From Populus alba (taxonomy: Eukaryota; Streptophyta; Magnoliopsida; Malpighiales; Salicaceae): 64,000 nucleotides of DNA. Where the stretch lies: NCBI RefSeq assembly GCF_005239225.2, contig NC_133289.1, positions 15,794,889-15,858,888 on the forward strand, in the 5' to 3' direction. The position numbers and the translations under genes are program-made. The notes beneath the pieces are model-generated. The model had not been told where the DNA came from and made no database searches. It was given only the letters and a program-made list of their open reading frames with translations. Shown piece by piece: positions 47,009 through 58,876 of this stretch. Each line of letters opens with the position of its first letter. The first letter of the stretch is position 1.

Positions 47009-48145
47009 CATAGTATTTTTCACTTAAAAAATATATCAAAATAATACTTTTTATTTAGATTCTGCGGTTAATAATAATTTTATACTTCAAGAATCTTCCC
47101 TCCTCATTTATATGTATAATATATTGTTTCAAATAAAAGAGATATACTTCCTCTCCACTTTCTTTTCTTTCATTTTAAGTTACTCCAAACAAAAAAAGAG
47201 GGAGAGTAACTTTCCTTTCAGCTCATTTTAGCTTCTTCTTTTTTTCCACCTCTATATCTTTCCTCTTCCATTTGTTCCGAATATTGTCAATACTTTAATC
47301 GAATATCATATCACACAAATTGACATTGCTGATTTCCATCTTTATAATTCAGCAATCAATGTTAATTAATGTCAACTATTTTCTAATTTATTGTAGTGCG
47401 CATGCATTGTTTGATTGTAACGTGTAAATAAATTTTCTTATGATTTGATATCTATTTCCAATAAGTCAAAGATTAACTCTTGGAATATCAACTTGGAGAT
47501 GTATTCTATTTACATTTGTTTTGTTGAAAATGTTGTGTGCGTATGTACATACAGTACTTACCTCATGAATATCAAGAAATCATTTTAATTTAATAATTTA
47601 AATTATAAAATAAGATATAAAATATAATTTATATTATTTTTTAATAAATATTTTTAAATGAAAATCATTTGATTTTGAAACATGTACATATTTATAATAG
47701 TTTACGCTTAAATTTTATCAAATAAATAAAAATGATAAGATTTGAATTTATAATCCCTTAATTATTAATATTCTAACGCTATGTTAAAGAATCATTTCAA
47801 CTCAATAAAAATTTTAAAAATATAATTTATATTATTTTTTAGTATATAATATACGAATAGATTATCATTAGCGCATGACATTAAAAAACCCACGATCAAC
47901 CTAGGCAGGTCTGATGGAGTTAAACAGAAAACTTATTTAATTGATTATAAAATATATAGCAATAAGTCCCAGGAACTTTGGGGTTGTGAAGATTCATCAT
48001 ATATACATGATGATGCCACGTGTTCAGCTGATTCCATCTCTGTGACTCAGAATGATCGTTCTCTCCCTGTCGACTCAGAGTGTTCATGTGCTTCTTCTGT
48101 GTCGTTGCTATGTCTCTAAGGGCAAGAAGGTCTAGATTGCCGAAC
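47009..48145. other. AT-rich intergenic DNA, no gene seen
   Basis: There is a pair of similar AATTTATATTATTTTTTA-type blocks near 47615-47650 and 47815-47845, suggesting an old duplication. There is no coding signal. Confidence 0.45.
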
Positions 48146-48149
48146 CATG

Positions 48150-48785
48150 GCCGTTTAACAAATAAATTTAAAATTTTTAGATTATTTTAATATATTAATA
48201 TCAAAAATAATATTTTTAAAAGAAAAAATTATTTTTAAAATAAATAAATACTCTAAAATATCCATTACCTTTCTGCCGCCAGAAACAGAGACACGCAGTT
48301 AATGCGTATATATAATTAATAAATATTTTTTCCTTCCTCTTTCAAAAAAGAACAAAGTCAAGACGATGGCGTGCAGCGTGCTCGTCCTTGTGGATCTATT
48401 GGATATGCAGCCGATCTAATATCCATCCAATCAACCTGTCACAGCAGGCATGTGTTCTCATTTAAGACCGTCACCCAAAGTCGTGTATTCCCTTGAAGTT
48501 TACAAATTAATAGTTAGATTCTTAGTACGGTAGGCCATTTTTAAGAAGAATGTAGGGTTTATGATTTTTTTAATGTTTTTCAACAAATTTAATATGTTTT
48601 ATTGGCTGTTTTGGATTATAATTGTAGTTTTAATTTAAAGTGTTTTTTATATAAAAATATGTTAAGGTAATTTTTTTAGGTTTTTAAAAATTATTTTTGA
48701 TATTAACTATTAAAAAGATTTAAAATTATTAAAATAATATTAATTTTAAATAAAAAAATTTAAATTTTTTAAAAATACAAATTGA
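48150..48785. repeat. AT-rich dispersed repeat, inverted and direct copies
   Basis: About 48150-48260 carries the dispersed repeat in minus orientation, and about 48605-48785 carries it in plus orientation (TTTTTTATATAAAAATATGTT, TTTTTGATATTAAC, AATATTAATTTTAAATAAAA). Between them (48290-48600) is unique AT-rich DNA with no gene. Confidence 0.45.
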
Positions 48786-49430
48786 ATAGCATTTTTGAAA
48801 AAAATTTAATCATGAAACACGATATTATAGAACGCATCATCCTTCTTCAATCAAATGAAGAATTACGATCACTCTCGTCAATTTGGATATTAATAATCTC
48901 TCTGCCTCGTCGATTATCGAATAGGTCCTTTCATGATTAATATAAAGAGAGAGAGAAGAAAAATGGTCGCAGGTCCACTAGTATATAGTGACGCAAACAT
49001 TAATAGGCAAATAGCTAGCGAAGCATCTAAGGAGGTTATGAATTGAATGTAGACGAAATAAAAGGGACATGAAATATGAAGACAAAGATGTTGTTTTCAT
49101 GCCCACGTCAAAATAAATGTGGTCTATTGACTCCAACCATGAATCATGCATGAGACCACTTTTTTGGGTTTTCTATAATCGACGTATTTTTTTTCTTGAT
49201 GGTTCAATATCCATAACTCCTATGTGTTTGAAAATATAAATTTGACATGATAAAGACAAGTATTAAGTGTACACATGCATGAATTTATTGAAAGTTCATC
49301 TGAAAGTTCACATGTCATGTTTTTCCAATGAAATTATCGATGAAAAATATTTTCATCGGTAAATATAAATAAGTTATAATCAATAGTTTCCTTAATTCTT
49401 CTTCTTCTTCTGCCAAAAAAAAAAAAAAAA
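48786..49430. other. Intergenic DNA, no gene seen
   Basis: AT-rich. A (CTT)n tract (about 49397-49411) and an A16 run lie just before the CACTAGTAG terminus of the next element. Confidence 0.45.
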
Positions 49431-51105
49431 CACTAGTAGTCACCCTATTTTCTAACAAATTTGGCCACCCCAACCCACCAACGTCGATCTACATCTCTAT
49501 ATCAGTAGTGTTAGCATTAATCGTTCAATTTTTTGTGAAGCTTCGATACACAAAGTAAGCAAACCCATCTATTTTTTGTAACCCATTTATGTTTGAGTTT
49601 AATTAATTGAAATTTTTTGTAGTATTTGTAGTTAGCTTGTATATTTAAGTGTTTTATGTTTTTTTCCTCTAAAGAAATTTTTTGAATTAATGAATGGTTT
49701 TTATGCTTAGATTTGTTTGAGATTTGGGAAAAATTGAATTTTATTGTCATTTAATGAAAATGAGTTTGATTTTATAACCTAGATGTGTTATAATTGTAGA
49801 AATTATGGGTTATTTTAATGGGTACCAATTACATTTTGTCATATTTTATTATGAAGTTGAAAATTTAGGGAAAATTGAATCTTTATGGCATTGATAAATT
49901 CAATATTATTCTATATATGTTTTATAAGCAATGAGTGATCGTTCTTGAATGTATTTAATTATATTCATCCAAAGGGTTGTGTAGAAAAGATTATCTTCAA
50001 GGGATTGGAGGTTTTATTAATTTTGTACTTTTAAAACCAAAAAATATTGATGTAGGTGAAATTAGATGTTCATATGTGAAGTGTAAGAATAAAAAGTTCC
50101 ACTATAAAAATATTGTGATGATATATCTACTTAAAAAAGAGTTCGTTAGGAAATAAATGTGCTGGTATCCACACAAAGAACCCTATATTCTTCATGGAAC
50201 CATGTTAAAAAGGGAGGTTGACTCAACTTCTAAATCTAGCAACATACATGGTTTTGCGAATGACAATAGTAATCCTTATAAGAGTATGATGATAAACACA
50301 ATAGGAATGGGTGAAGGTTATTAATGTGAAGGTTCACATAAAATCCCTTTAGGTGAAGAACAAAATGTAAATGTAGTTAGATTTTTTGAACTTTTAAAAG
50401 ATTTTGATGAACTATTATGAAATAGTTATATATCTCATAATAAATTGTTGGTTATTACACTAGTATTTACCATTAAGTCAAATTATGAGTTAAGTGAGGT
50501 CGGTTATTATAGCATCATTAAATAGGCTAAAAGCATGCCACCTTAATGGAATAGGCCAAAAGATAACTTCTATCCTATAAAATCCATTATGAAACCTCTT
50601 GGACTAGGAAACCAAAAAATTAATTTGTCCAAACTCTTATATGTTTTACTGCATTGAATATGCAAATTTTATCAGGCGCAAACCTATTAATATGCTTCGT
50701 ATAAACCTAATAATGGTAGAGAAAGGATACTTGTCATATACAAAAACCTAAGATACTTTCCTATCACTCATAAGCTGCAAATGTTATTTATGTTTACAAA
50801 GACTGTTGAGCACATGACATGACATCATTCACATGTTGTGGTGGATGGAGTCATGGTGCACTCTATTAATGGTGAAACTTAGAATTGGTTTAATAGTATA
50901 CATCCTTAATTTTTAATGGAATCTTGGCATAGAACATGCATCTTGGCTTGTATACACATATGGATTTAATCTATTTGGATTCTTTGTTACACCTTATTCT
51001 TGTTGGCCGGTCATACTAAAAGTTTACAAGAATAAGGTATGAATAAAGTTTACAACTTACCCTTAGAAAAATGTATGGAGATGAAATTCATGTTTTTATC
51101 ATTAG
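49431..51105 (+). mobile_element. CACTA relic (third copy), decayed
   Basis: A CACTAGTAG start at 49431 is a possible terminus. From 49931 the sequence follows the transposase gene of the element at 58877: ATGAGTGATCGTTCTTGAATGT matches its start codon region, but the tryptophan codon has become TGA (49946-49948). Later matches include the CTTGTTGGCCGGTCATACT stretch (about 51000) and GGAGATGAAATTCATGTTTTT (about 51077-51098). Many stops and gaps show that it is old. Similarity ends near 51105, where copia sequence starts. Confidence 0.7.
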
Positions 51106-52668
51106 GAAATTAATGAAGAGGTCTTTGTTGATCAACCTTCAGGTTATGAACATAAAGAGCATGAATAGGTCTATCGACTCAAAAGGCTTGTATAGACTTA
51201 AACATGCTCCCCGAGTCTGTTATAGTTACATTGAGGCATGTTTCATCAGAGTAGGCTTCACCAAATATCTTTACAAGCACACTTTATTCATTAAAACTAT
51301 GGGTGGAGGTAAAAGTTTAATTGTGTGTCTTTATATTAATGACCTCATTTTTATTGGCAATGATCAATTGATGTTCAAACAACTTAAGCAATCCATGATG
51401 ATTGAGTTTGTCATGATTGACCTTGGAAGATTAAGATATTTTCTTGGTATTGAAGTGTTATAAAAGACATATGGTATTTTTATCAGTCAATAAAAGTATG
51501 CTCATGGATCAGTGCAACTCAGCACACAATACAATGCTTCCTAGCTTTAAAATCACGATAGATGAAAAGGGAATTGAAGTTGAAAGTATCCTCTACAAGT
51601 AGATGATAGGAAGTCTCATGTATTTAATTGCCACACGTCCCGATTTGATGTTTCTTGTTAGCTTGATTAATAGGTACATGGAGCATCCTATTAAGTCTCA
51701 TTTGCTAGCAGTAAAAAAGGGCTTCGAAGTATATGAATGGCACAATTAGTTTTGAGATATTCTACAAGAATAGAGGGAGTGAAGAGCTCATTGGATAATC
51801 AAGATGACATAAAAAGCACCTTAGGTTACGTTTTTCTAATGAGCTCAAGAGCTATTTCTTGGTCTTTAAGGAAACAACCAATTGTTACTCTTTCCACCAC
51901 CGAAGTTGAGTTTATAGTGACAGTAGCATCAACTGCATTCCAAGTCATATGGTTAAAAATAATTATAAAGAGTCTCAATTAAATGCAAAGTAGTCCAACA
52001 ATGGTGTACTGTGACAATGTCTCGGCAATCAAATTCTCAAAGAACCTGTAATGCATGGTTGTAGCAAGCACTTAAATGTAAGGTTTCATTCCCTTTGAGA
52101 TATTGTAAGGGATAGATTAGCGGCGCTAAATCAATGTTGTACACAAAAGCAAGTTGCGGACGATCTAACAAAACCATCAAAGCTTACAGTTCGTGTGGTA
52201 TTGTGATTGTAGTTGCTTTTCAAAATGCTTTTCGTTTAAAAATAAATCAAAATAAACTTTAAAAAAAAATTATTTTTGATATCAGCACATCAAAGCGATA
52301 TGAAAACAATAAAAAAATATTAATTTAAAGTAAAAAAAATTTAATATTTTTTAAAAACACTTATAAAACATAAAAACAAATAAACTCTTAATGTATTTAT
52401 GAAGATGCGAGGATTAACGGTTGTGCTAGAATATCTTGATGTAAACTTAATGTCAATGAGATTCCATTTAAGAATGAAACCGTTGGAGTATTCCTAGTAG
52501 TTGTTAGGGTTAGGGCTCCTTGTTTTTAGATTCACTTCTTGTCGTGTTTAGTAACTCCTCCTATACTTAGAGACAAGTTTAGTCATTGTAGTTGTTCAAT
52601 AATAGATTGACTCTCTGAGTTAACGAGGATCCACAGAACTCTCTGTTTTCTCTTCGGTTCTAACATTG
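51106..52668 (+). mobile_element. Ty1/copia relic: RT, RNase H, 3' LTR remnant
   Basis: The sequence enters within the reverse transcriptase domain (EEVFVDQPSGYE, then RLKHAPRVCYSYIEA). The catalytic-region motif reads YINDLIFIGND where active copies have YVDDL, so one catalytic aspartate is replaced. RNase H follows at 51737-51982 (DIKSTLGYVF, STTEVEFI), then a KQVADDLTKP tail at about 52150. Stops and frameshifts break the frame. The dispersed AT-rich repeat sits at 52197-52392. Beyond it, 52430-52668 resembles a short copia LTR (TTGTTCAATAATAGATTGAC, ...CTCTTCGGTTCTAAC). The 5' half of the element is absent. Confidence 0.8.
52197..52392 (+). repeat. AT-rich dispersed repeat within the copia relic
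   Basis: It has the blocks GTTTAAAAATAAATCAAAATAA, TTTTTGATATCAGCACATCA, GATATGAAAACA and AAAAATATTAATTTAAAGT. It lies between the RNase H tail and the LTR remnant, so it inserted after the copia element arrived. Confidence 0.5.
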
Positions 52669-52732
52669 AATGGCCATTCAGTTTTTTTCAGCTTTTGTTA
52701 ATTTCGTAGTGTTAAGACATGGATATTATTTA

Positions 52733-52782
<50 letters not shown>

Positions 52783-53757
52783 TGGTTGGGCTTTTGCTTT
52801 CACTCAGAGAAGGTTGAAAATGACGGACCTAAGGAACGGACACAAATTATAAAGGCGTAAGGGTGCCTCGGAGTTGGGTTGGATAAGAAAATATTATTTT
52901 TATTTATTATCCTTTCTGCATCCTGACAAAACAAGCAAAGCTTTCTTCGTGATCAAGTATATGCGCTTTTGCAAGAACATGATAGGATCGCCCTTCTCTC
53001 TCTCTCTCTCTCTCTCTCTCACTGATTCCTCGACCATATATTTTTTTTAATATATAGTAGTGTATATAAGACGGTGATGATGCATCACACTAGCTCTACT
53101 CAAAAGCTTTTTCATATCTTTAATTATTATTACTAATTCTTTTTCAGTACTTGCGTTTCAAGTTGATAAAACAAACCTGTGGCCACTTCATGTTCTTGCC
53201 AAATACTTCGGTAAATTATAATTATTTATATGCTAAAAGGCATTGTGATGATGTATTTGGGTTCCACTTCTATTTAAAACAATAGTGTCATATTCATGAA
53301 CACCACCTTTTTATTTTTTTTAATTTCTTAAGAAATAAATCTGCTGTTAAGGAGTCTATTCAACGTGAAACTATAGATAATTAAGAATTTGGCACCGTCT
53401 CCTCTTTTTTCTCGTTATGCAAAAAGTTGATTGAGAACTTTCTAATTTAACTAATTGAGAAATTCGGGGGGATCCATTTGGCGACAATTAACTTCAATTA
53501 ATTATATTAATATATATTCTTGGAACCTAAACACTTAACTTCCATTTGGTGATGCAATTAGTTGTGCAAGGAAAGACATACGGTGCTGAAAAGCTGAGAG
53601 ATTCTTTTAGTATGTCGTCCTGAGCTTATGGAATCCTCCTGTCGTCCTAATTAAGACATTTGTGCTCATAATCAATTATCATGGTGTAAGTAGCTAGACT
53701 CTCACTTGGATCTTAAGTTTATTTGGTCCAAACCTAAACACTTAACTTGTTAGGTCA

Positions 53758-53792
<35 letters not shown>

Positions 53793-56700
53793 CGCTAGCT
53801 GGGAGAGACGGAAAGCCAGTTTTAAAGACTTTTCCATTTACTAGGACGCGTTTCTTGACTCTTATTTGTTAGAAGGTTAGGCCTGCATTTGTACACGCAC
53901 ACGCACACGTTTTATTCTGCGTCAATCGCTTCTGGCCTTCTAGCAGCTGCAGCTCATAGAAATAGACTTCCAATGCTCCTCATGGCACGTCGCGACGGCT
54001 TGGAGGTATTCTTCTTTCTCAAGAAAACATATACAACGCGGAGTCCGTACGTGTGGCCAGCAAATATATTGCTACAACTTGGTAATAATTTGCTATAATA
54101 TATATATATATATATATAGTCATACGGAGTGCTTATTAAACACGGTATGGATATATACTAGTTATTTAACTCGTGTTTTGTTATAGATTAAATAATATAT
54201 TTTATAAAAAAAATTATACATATATGTTTTTCTGACATGTTTTTGTATATAGAATTTTTTCAAAGTGTAAATTAAAAAGTTATACATACAAGTAATCAAA
54301 TAAATTGATACCAATGTATGTTAATAAATGGAAAAAAAAATCATTAACAATAAATAAAGATGAAAATAAAAAAAAACTAAGAGACATATAAAGATTAAGA
54401 TATTTGACCTGACAATACAAGCCTTTTACCCGATTATGTTTAATGATTTTATTTATCAAAATCAAATTTATATTTAATCAAATGATAATAGAAATAAACA
54501 CATATGAAATTAATTGAATAAAATAAAAAGGGAAAAAAATTATGTAAGGTTACATATATTATAAATATTATCCAAAAATAAATATTTTCTATTTTTACAA
54601 AATACAAAACATAACATTATAGATGAACTATAATAATCTCTTCAAAAACTAAATGTATACAAAATAACTATAAAATAATTGTTATTTAAAAAGAGACTAC
54701 ATGAAAAAAATAAAGGAGAGAAGGGATATTAATTAAAAAATTATTTTGAAAAAAAAACATAAAAAAATTGAAAAAGAAAAGGTCAGGTTAACACGCCTAA
54801 CCCATTTAGTAAGGTCTCGTGTGCCTGGGCCCTTCTTTTTATGGCAAGTGGGGTTGTTGACCCTATTGTTTTTTTTAAAAATAGGTTAAGCAACAAGTCG
54901 TCTAATTTTATCTAGATTTCAATTATTGTGGTGGTTAGAAAATTGAGGTTGATGAGTTTTTGACTTAAAATCTTATTTTCAACCCATTTTTTACCCAAAA
55001 AAACTTAGAAAACACTTTAGCCACCTTAATAAATCCATCCATGGCCTTAAAAATTCAAAAACCATCTTGAAATAAAAAATAAACATGAAACCTAAAATCT
55101 TTCCAAGCTCAAATATGTTTTTCTAGGCACTTTCAAAGTAAAAAAAAAAAAAAAAAACCTTAAGTTGAACTCCCCTCATCAAATGAAATCATTTGACATA
55201 AAGACATAACGTTTTGTTGGCAGGAATCGGTGTCAATTGTATTTTTCTCTCTATACTACTAAAAACTGATGATCTCTCTCTCTTCTTTCAAACCAGAGAC
55301 TAGAAAATAACATAATTGAACTTTCATATCAAAATTAAATTGAGAAAATATTGAAAGACCAAATATGTATAATATATGAAGTTTGAGGATTAGAGTGAAT
55401 GTTTTGTGAGAACTTTGAAACAATCACCCGTTTATGGAGCCATTTCTTTTATCCTTTATCAATAAATTTGATTCAATTGTCCTTTAATTTAGCTCAAAAA
55501 GGATGTAATAGCGTAAAAAATTGAGTATCAAAATAAAAAGGAAAATTAAACAATAAATCCATAGTAAAATGTGAGAGAGTGAGTATGTGTATAGTAAAAA
55601 ACAATCAACACCTTTTAGAGTTTTCTACAATCAGGTCTATGTTATAAATCAATTTTGACCCAATAAGGTTCAACGGTTATAAATACTCTCTAAACCACTC
55701 AGGTAAAAAGTTCATAATTTTTATTTTCTAAGCATTCATTCTTTAATTCCAGAGTATTCATAATGCAAAAACAACAATAAACACTCTTGTTCTTGAAGTT
55801 TAAAGCTCATTTTATTATTTCTTACAATTCTTTAAAAAAACAATCATTGATTTTATCATCCGAGAATCTTTAAATCCCACAAATAAACACTATTTTGCAA
55901 GTGTTGGATTTTCTACCATCAACCATCTATTTTTTAAGCTTTAAAGAAGAGTATATTATTAATCTAAATGTGTGATTACTTATTACCCCAATATTAAATA
56001 ACATTATTTTTTAATTGATTGAATTTTAGTACATCATCACCGAAAAAGAAAAAGAAAAAGAAAGGATAACGGATATATGCCAAATAAATTGAGTGGAAGG
56101 GAGGGGGAGTGAGCACGCGCAATGGTGGCTCAACCATGTGGTCATACGTGGGCATTGGGATGGTCCAATAATATATGGTGGCTCAACCACAATTTTTTTT
56201 TTTTTTTTTTTTTCTAAAAATACCTAAGGTCTTGAAAAGGTTACGTGAGGCCGCTGCAAACCTTTTCCCATGAAATTTCCATGCACTGCTTGCTTTTTTC
56301 AAAAGCAAGACAACAAGAGAAGAGCCGACCCTCCCTTTTTCTCGCCTTGCTATTAAAGGTGACCTTTATTTATGAACTTTATTTGCTCTTATTTTGTCAT
56401 TTTTCGGGTCATATTTAGGATTTTCACGTTTTATTACTGCCCCATAGCCCATTCTAGAAATTGAACAAAACTTTCAAACTTTAATTAACAACAAAATCCA
56501 AGCAACAACTCTAGGAGAATATTCACACGCACACAAATACATGCATGCATACATATATGTGTGTGTGAACATAAAATATTTAGCTAGAAATAATGACACT
56601 AATATCAATTGAATATAGTTTTTTATATATAAAAAAGCTTGAATTCATGATATTTTAATAAGGACATTAATATCAATTGAGGTACAACTTATTGTTCTAA

Positions 56701-57944
56701 GTATGAAATGTTATTTTCCTGATATTGGTTACTGAGCTAAATGTTGTGTAAACAAAAAACATTGTGAAAAATATTAGTTGTGTTGTTACATTTTAATACA
56801 GAATGTGATTTTAAATTAAGGGAAAGTTAACTATGTAATAAAATATTAGGTGAAATACATACTTGATTCAAGAAATCCATTTCAGAGGTGAAAAGCAATA
56901 TTTTTGTCCCACTCCATCTTCAAAAATCCGGTAATGTTACTCCTACAGAGTTAAAAAAGATATGAAATTTTTTATTTAAATTAGCTCTTTATATAATTGT
57001 GACTCTATAATCTAAATCCGAAGATTAAAAAGAGCAAAAGGTAAAAAATTATGATGATTCATGAGGAAAATCATATTTTAATGTGAGAAATATTACGCAT
57101 ATCACATGAAACTAAAAAACAAACAATTTGATGCCTATTTAATAAAAATAAAAATAAATAAATATGGAGAATTAAAATATTAAGAGATGCGCATAAAATA
57201 ATATGTCAATAATTATTGGTTAACGATCTTCTCTTCTTTTTTTTGTTTTCAATTCTCTCATGAAAAAATATTTCAAATTTGTGATTATATATATTTGCAA
57301 AGAGATTGTAATAGGATATTCTTATTGTACATATGGTACAATGATGTCTTAAAATGACATTCCTATTATGCCTGAAAGGTATAATTATGCTTGAAGAATG
57401 ATATACTGTTGTAGCATTCCTAGCTATTATGCAAAAGATACGATGGTGCTTACAAATATTTAATAGAGCAATATTTTAATTTATTGACAAGAGAATGGTG
57501 CCTAATTATTGACATTCCTATTATATGATAAGATAAAATGGTGTCACAATGTATGTGAAAAATTGAAAATCAAGGATTGCTCACGACTTTTATCTGAACA
57601 AATACTTGTAGCCTTAAAAAAAGGCGCAAATTTATAGGAAAGTGCTTATAATATTAAACTGGATATGTTGCACGCGTTTTGCCACGGGTTGAGAGTTTTT
57701 TTTATGTGCAAAAAGTGCTAGGCTAAAAAATATCCAAGTCTCGGGTTATTGGCTCAAGGGACAATTTAAATAATATGAAATAAAAAATAGCAAAAGAATA
57801 AACTGAAAAAAAAAATGAAAAGAAAAGGATAAAAAGAACCATATCTAGACTATCCAGATTATCAAACAACGTAATGTTAATCTATAGAAGGAACACCGTA
57901 AAAAATAAAAAAGTAAAACTTTTAAAAAGAAAAAGAAAACATTA
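52669..57944. other. Intergenic DNA with microsatellites, no gene seen
   Basis: It includes (GA)n 52736-52779, (CT)n 52995-53020, (AT)n 53759-53789 and 54098-54118, an A-run at 55141-55156 and a T-run at 56190-56212. Between 57300 and 57545 a loose repeat (GACATTCCTATTAT at 57357 and 57519, GCATTCCTAGCTATTAT at 57414) suggests degenerate tandem units. Small ORFs (53889-54098, 54280-54465) are not credible. Confidence 0.45.
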
Positions 57945-57959
57945 CACCACCAGAAATTC

Positions 57960-58370
57960 GCTAAATACCAACGGACATACCGACGAAATTTTTTCTGTCG
58001 GTATTTTTCGGCCGAAATCACCGACGGAAAATATTCATCGGTAATTGGGTCGGTAATTACCGACGGAATACGTTAGTCGGTAATTACCGACCGAATTACC
58101 GACAGAAAATTCAGAATTAATGAAAAAAGGGCGGGTAGGTGGCGCGGAGGTTTTGGCGGGTGATTTTTCCGACGAAATCACCGACGGATTTGAAATGCCA
58201 GATCCGTACCGGTGACGTGACTGGTGCACCGTTAAAAATACCGACGGAATCACCGAGGGATTTGAATAGCAGGCCCGTGCGGTGACGTGTCGATTGCCCG
58301 TCAGAAGTACCGATGGTTTCGCCGACGGATTCACCGACGGAATCAAAACCGTCAGTAAGTCCGTCGGCAA
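57960..58370. repeat. CACTA subterminal repeats, element 2
   Basis: More than ten copies of ACCGACGGA(A/T) and its complement TCGGT, in both orientations, are packed into about 400 bases. The block is distinctly GC-richer than the surroundings. In En/Spm such motifs are bound by TnpA to bring the ends together; the Ptta/TnpA-like product encoded at 62151 is the natural candidate here. Confidence 0.8.
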
Positions 58371-58876
58371 AAGTGAATATATGGCCACTCTGCCGTCACT
58401 CTCCTCCCCCATTTCTCCTTCTTCTTCCTAATCCTAACCCTCCCCATCTGCAAAATAACCAGCCCCCCTCGCCCCAAAACAAAAAACTTCCTCATCTCAG
58501 CACAACAAGTTGTATTTCTTGAAGTTTTGTGGTCACAGCATCCGTGCTCTGATTTACCGATGGATTTTATCATTTTTTGTAAATAATTCTATCTTTCAAA
58601 ATTTTAACATTATTTAAATGTCAATTTTATTGTTTTTTTAGTATATGTATTTTTTTTTTAGTAGATGTACATGTTTTATTGTTATTTCTCAAACAAACTT
58701 GTAGTATATGAATGTATAATTTTATACTTGTTATGGTTTGTTTTAGATTTTGTAAGATTGTATTTGTTTGAAAATTGTTAAAACTTAATTTGTAGAATTA
58801 CTGAATTACATGTTATGTTTTGAAATAATTAAGAGCTTGCTTAATGGGTCCTTTTTATAGAGGTTCGATAGAAGTC

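Noticed and set aside
53889..54098. 69-residue ORF starting MYTHTHTF
   Set aside because: It starts in a short CA/AC-type repeat and has no recognised domain or gene context.
58352..58573. 73-residue minus-strand ORF, similar to the ORF at 5941-6141
   Set aside because: The similarity is explained by homologous 5' leader DNA in two CACTA elements. The frame opposes the transposase genes.
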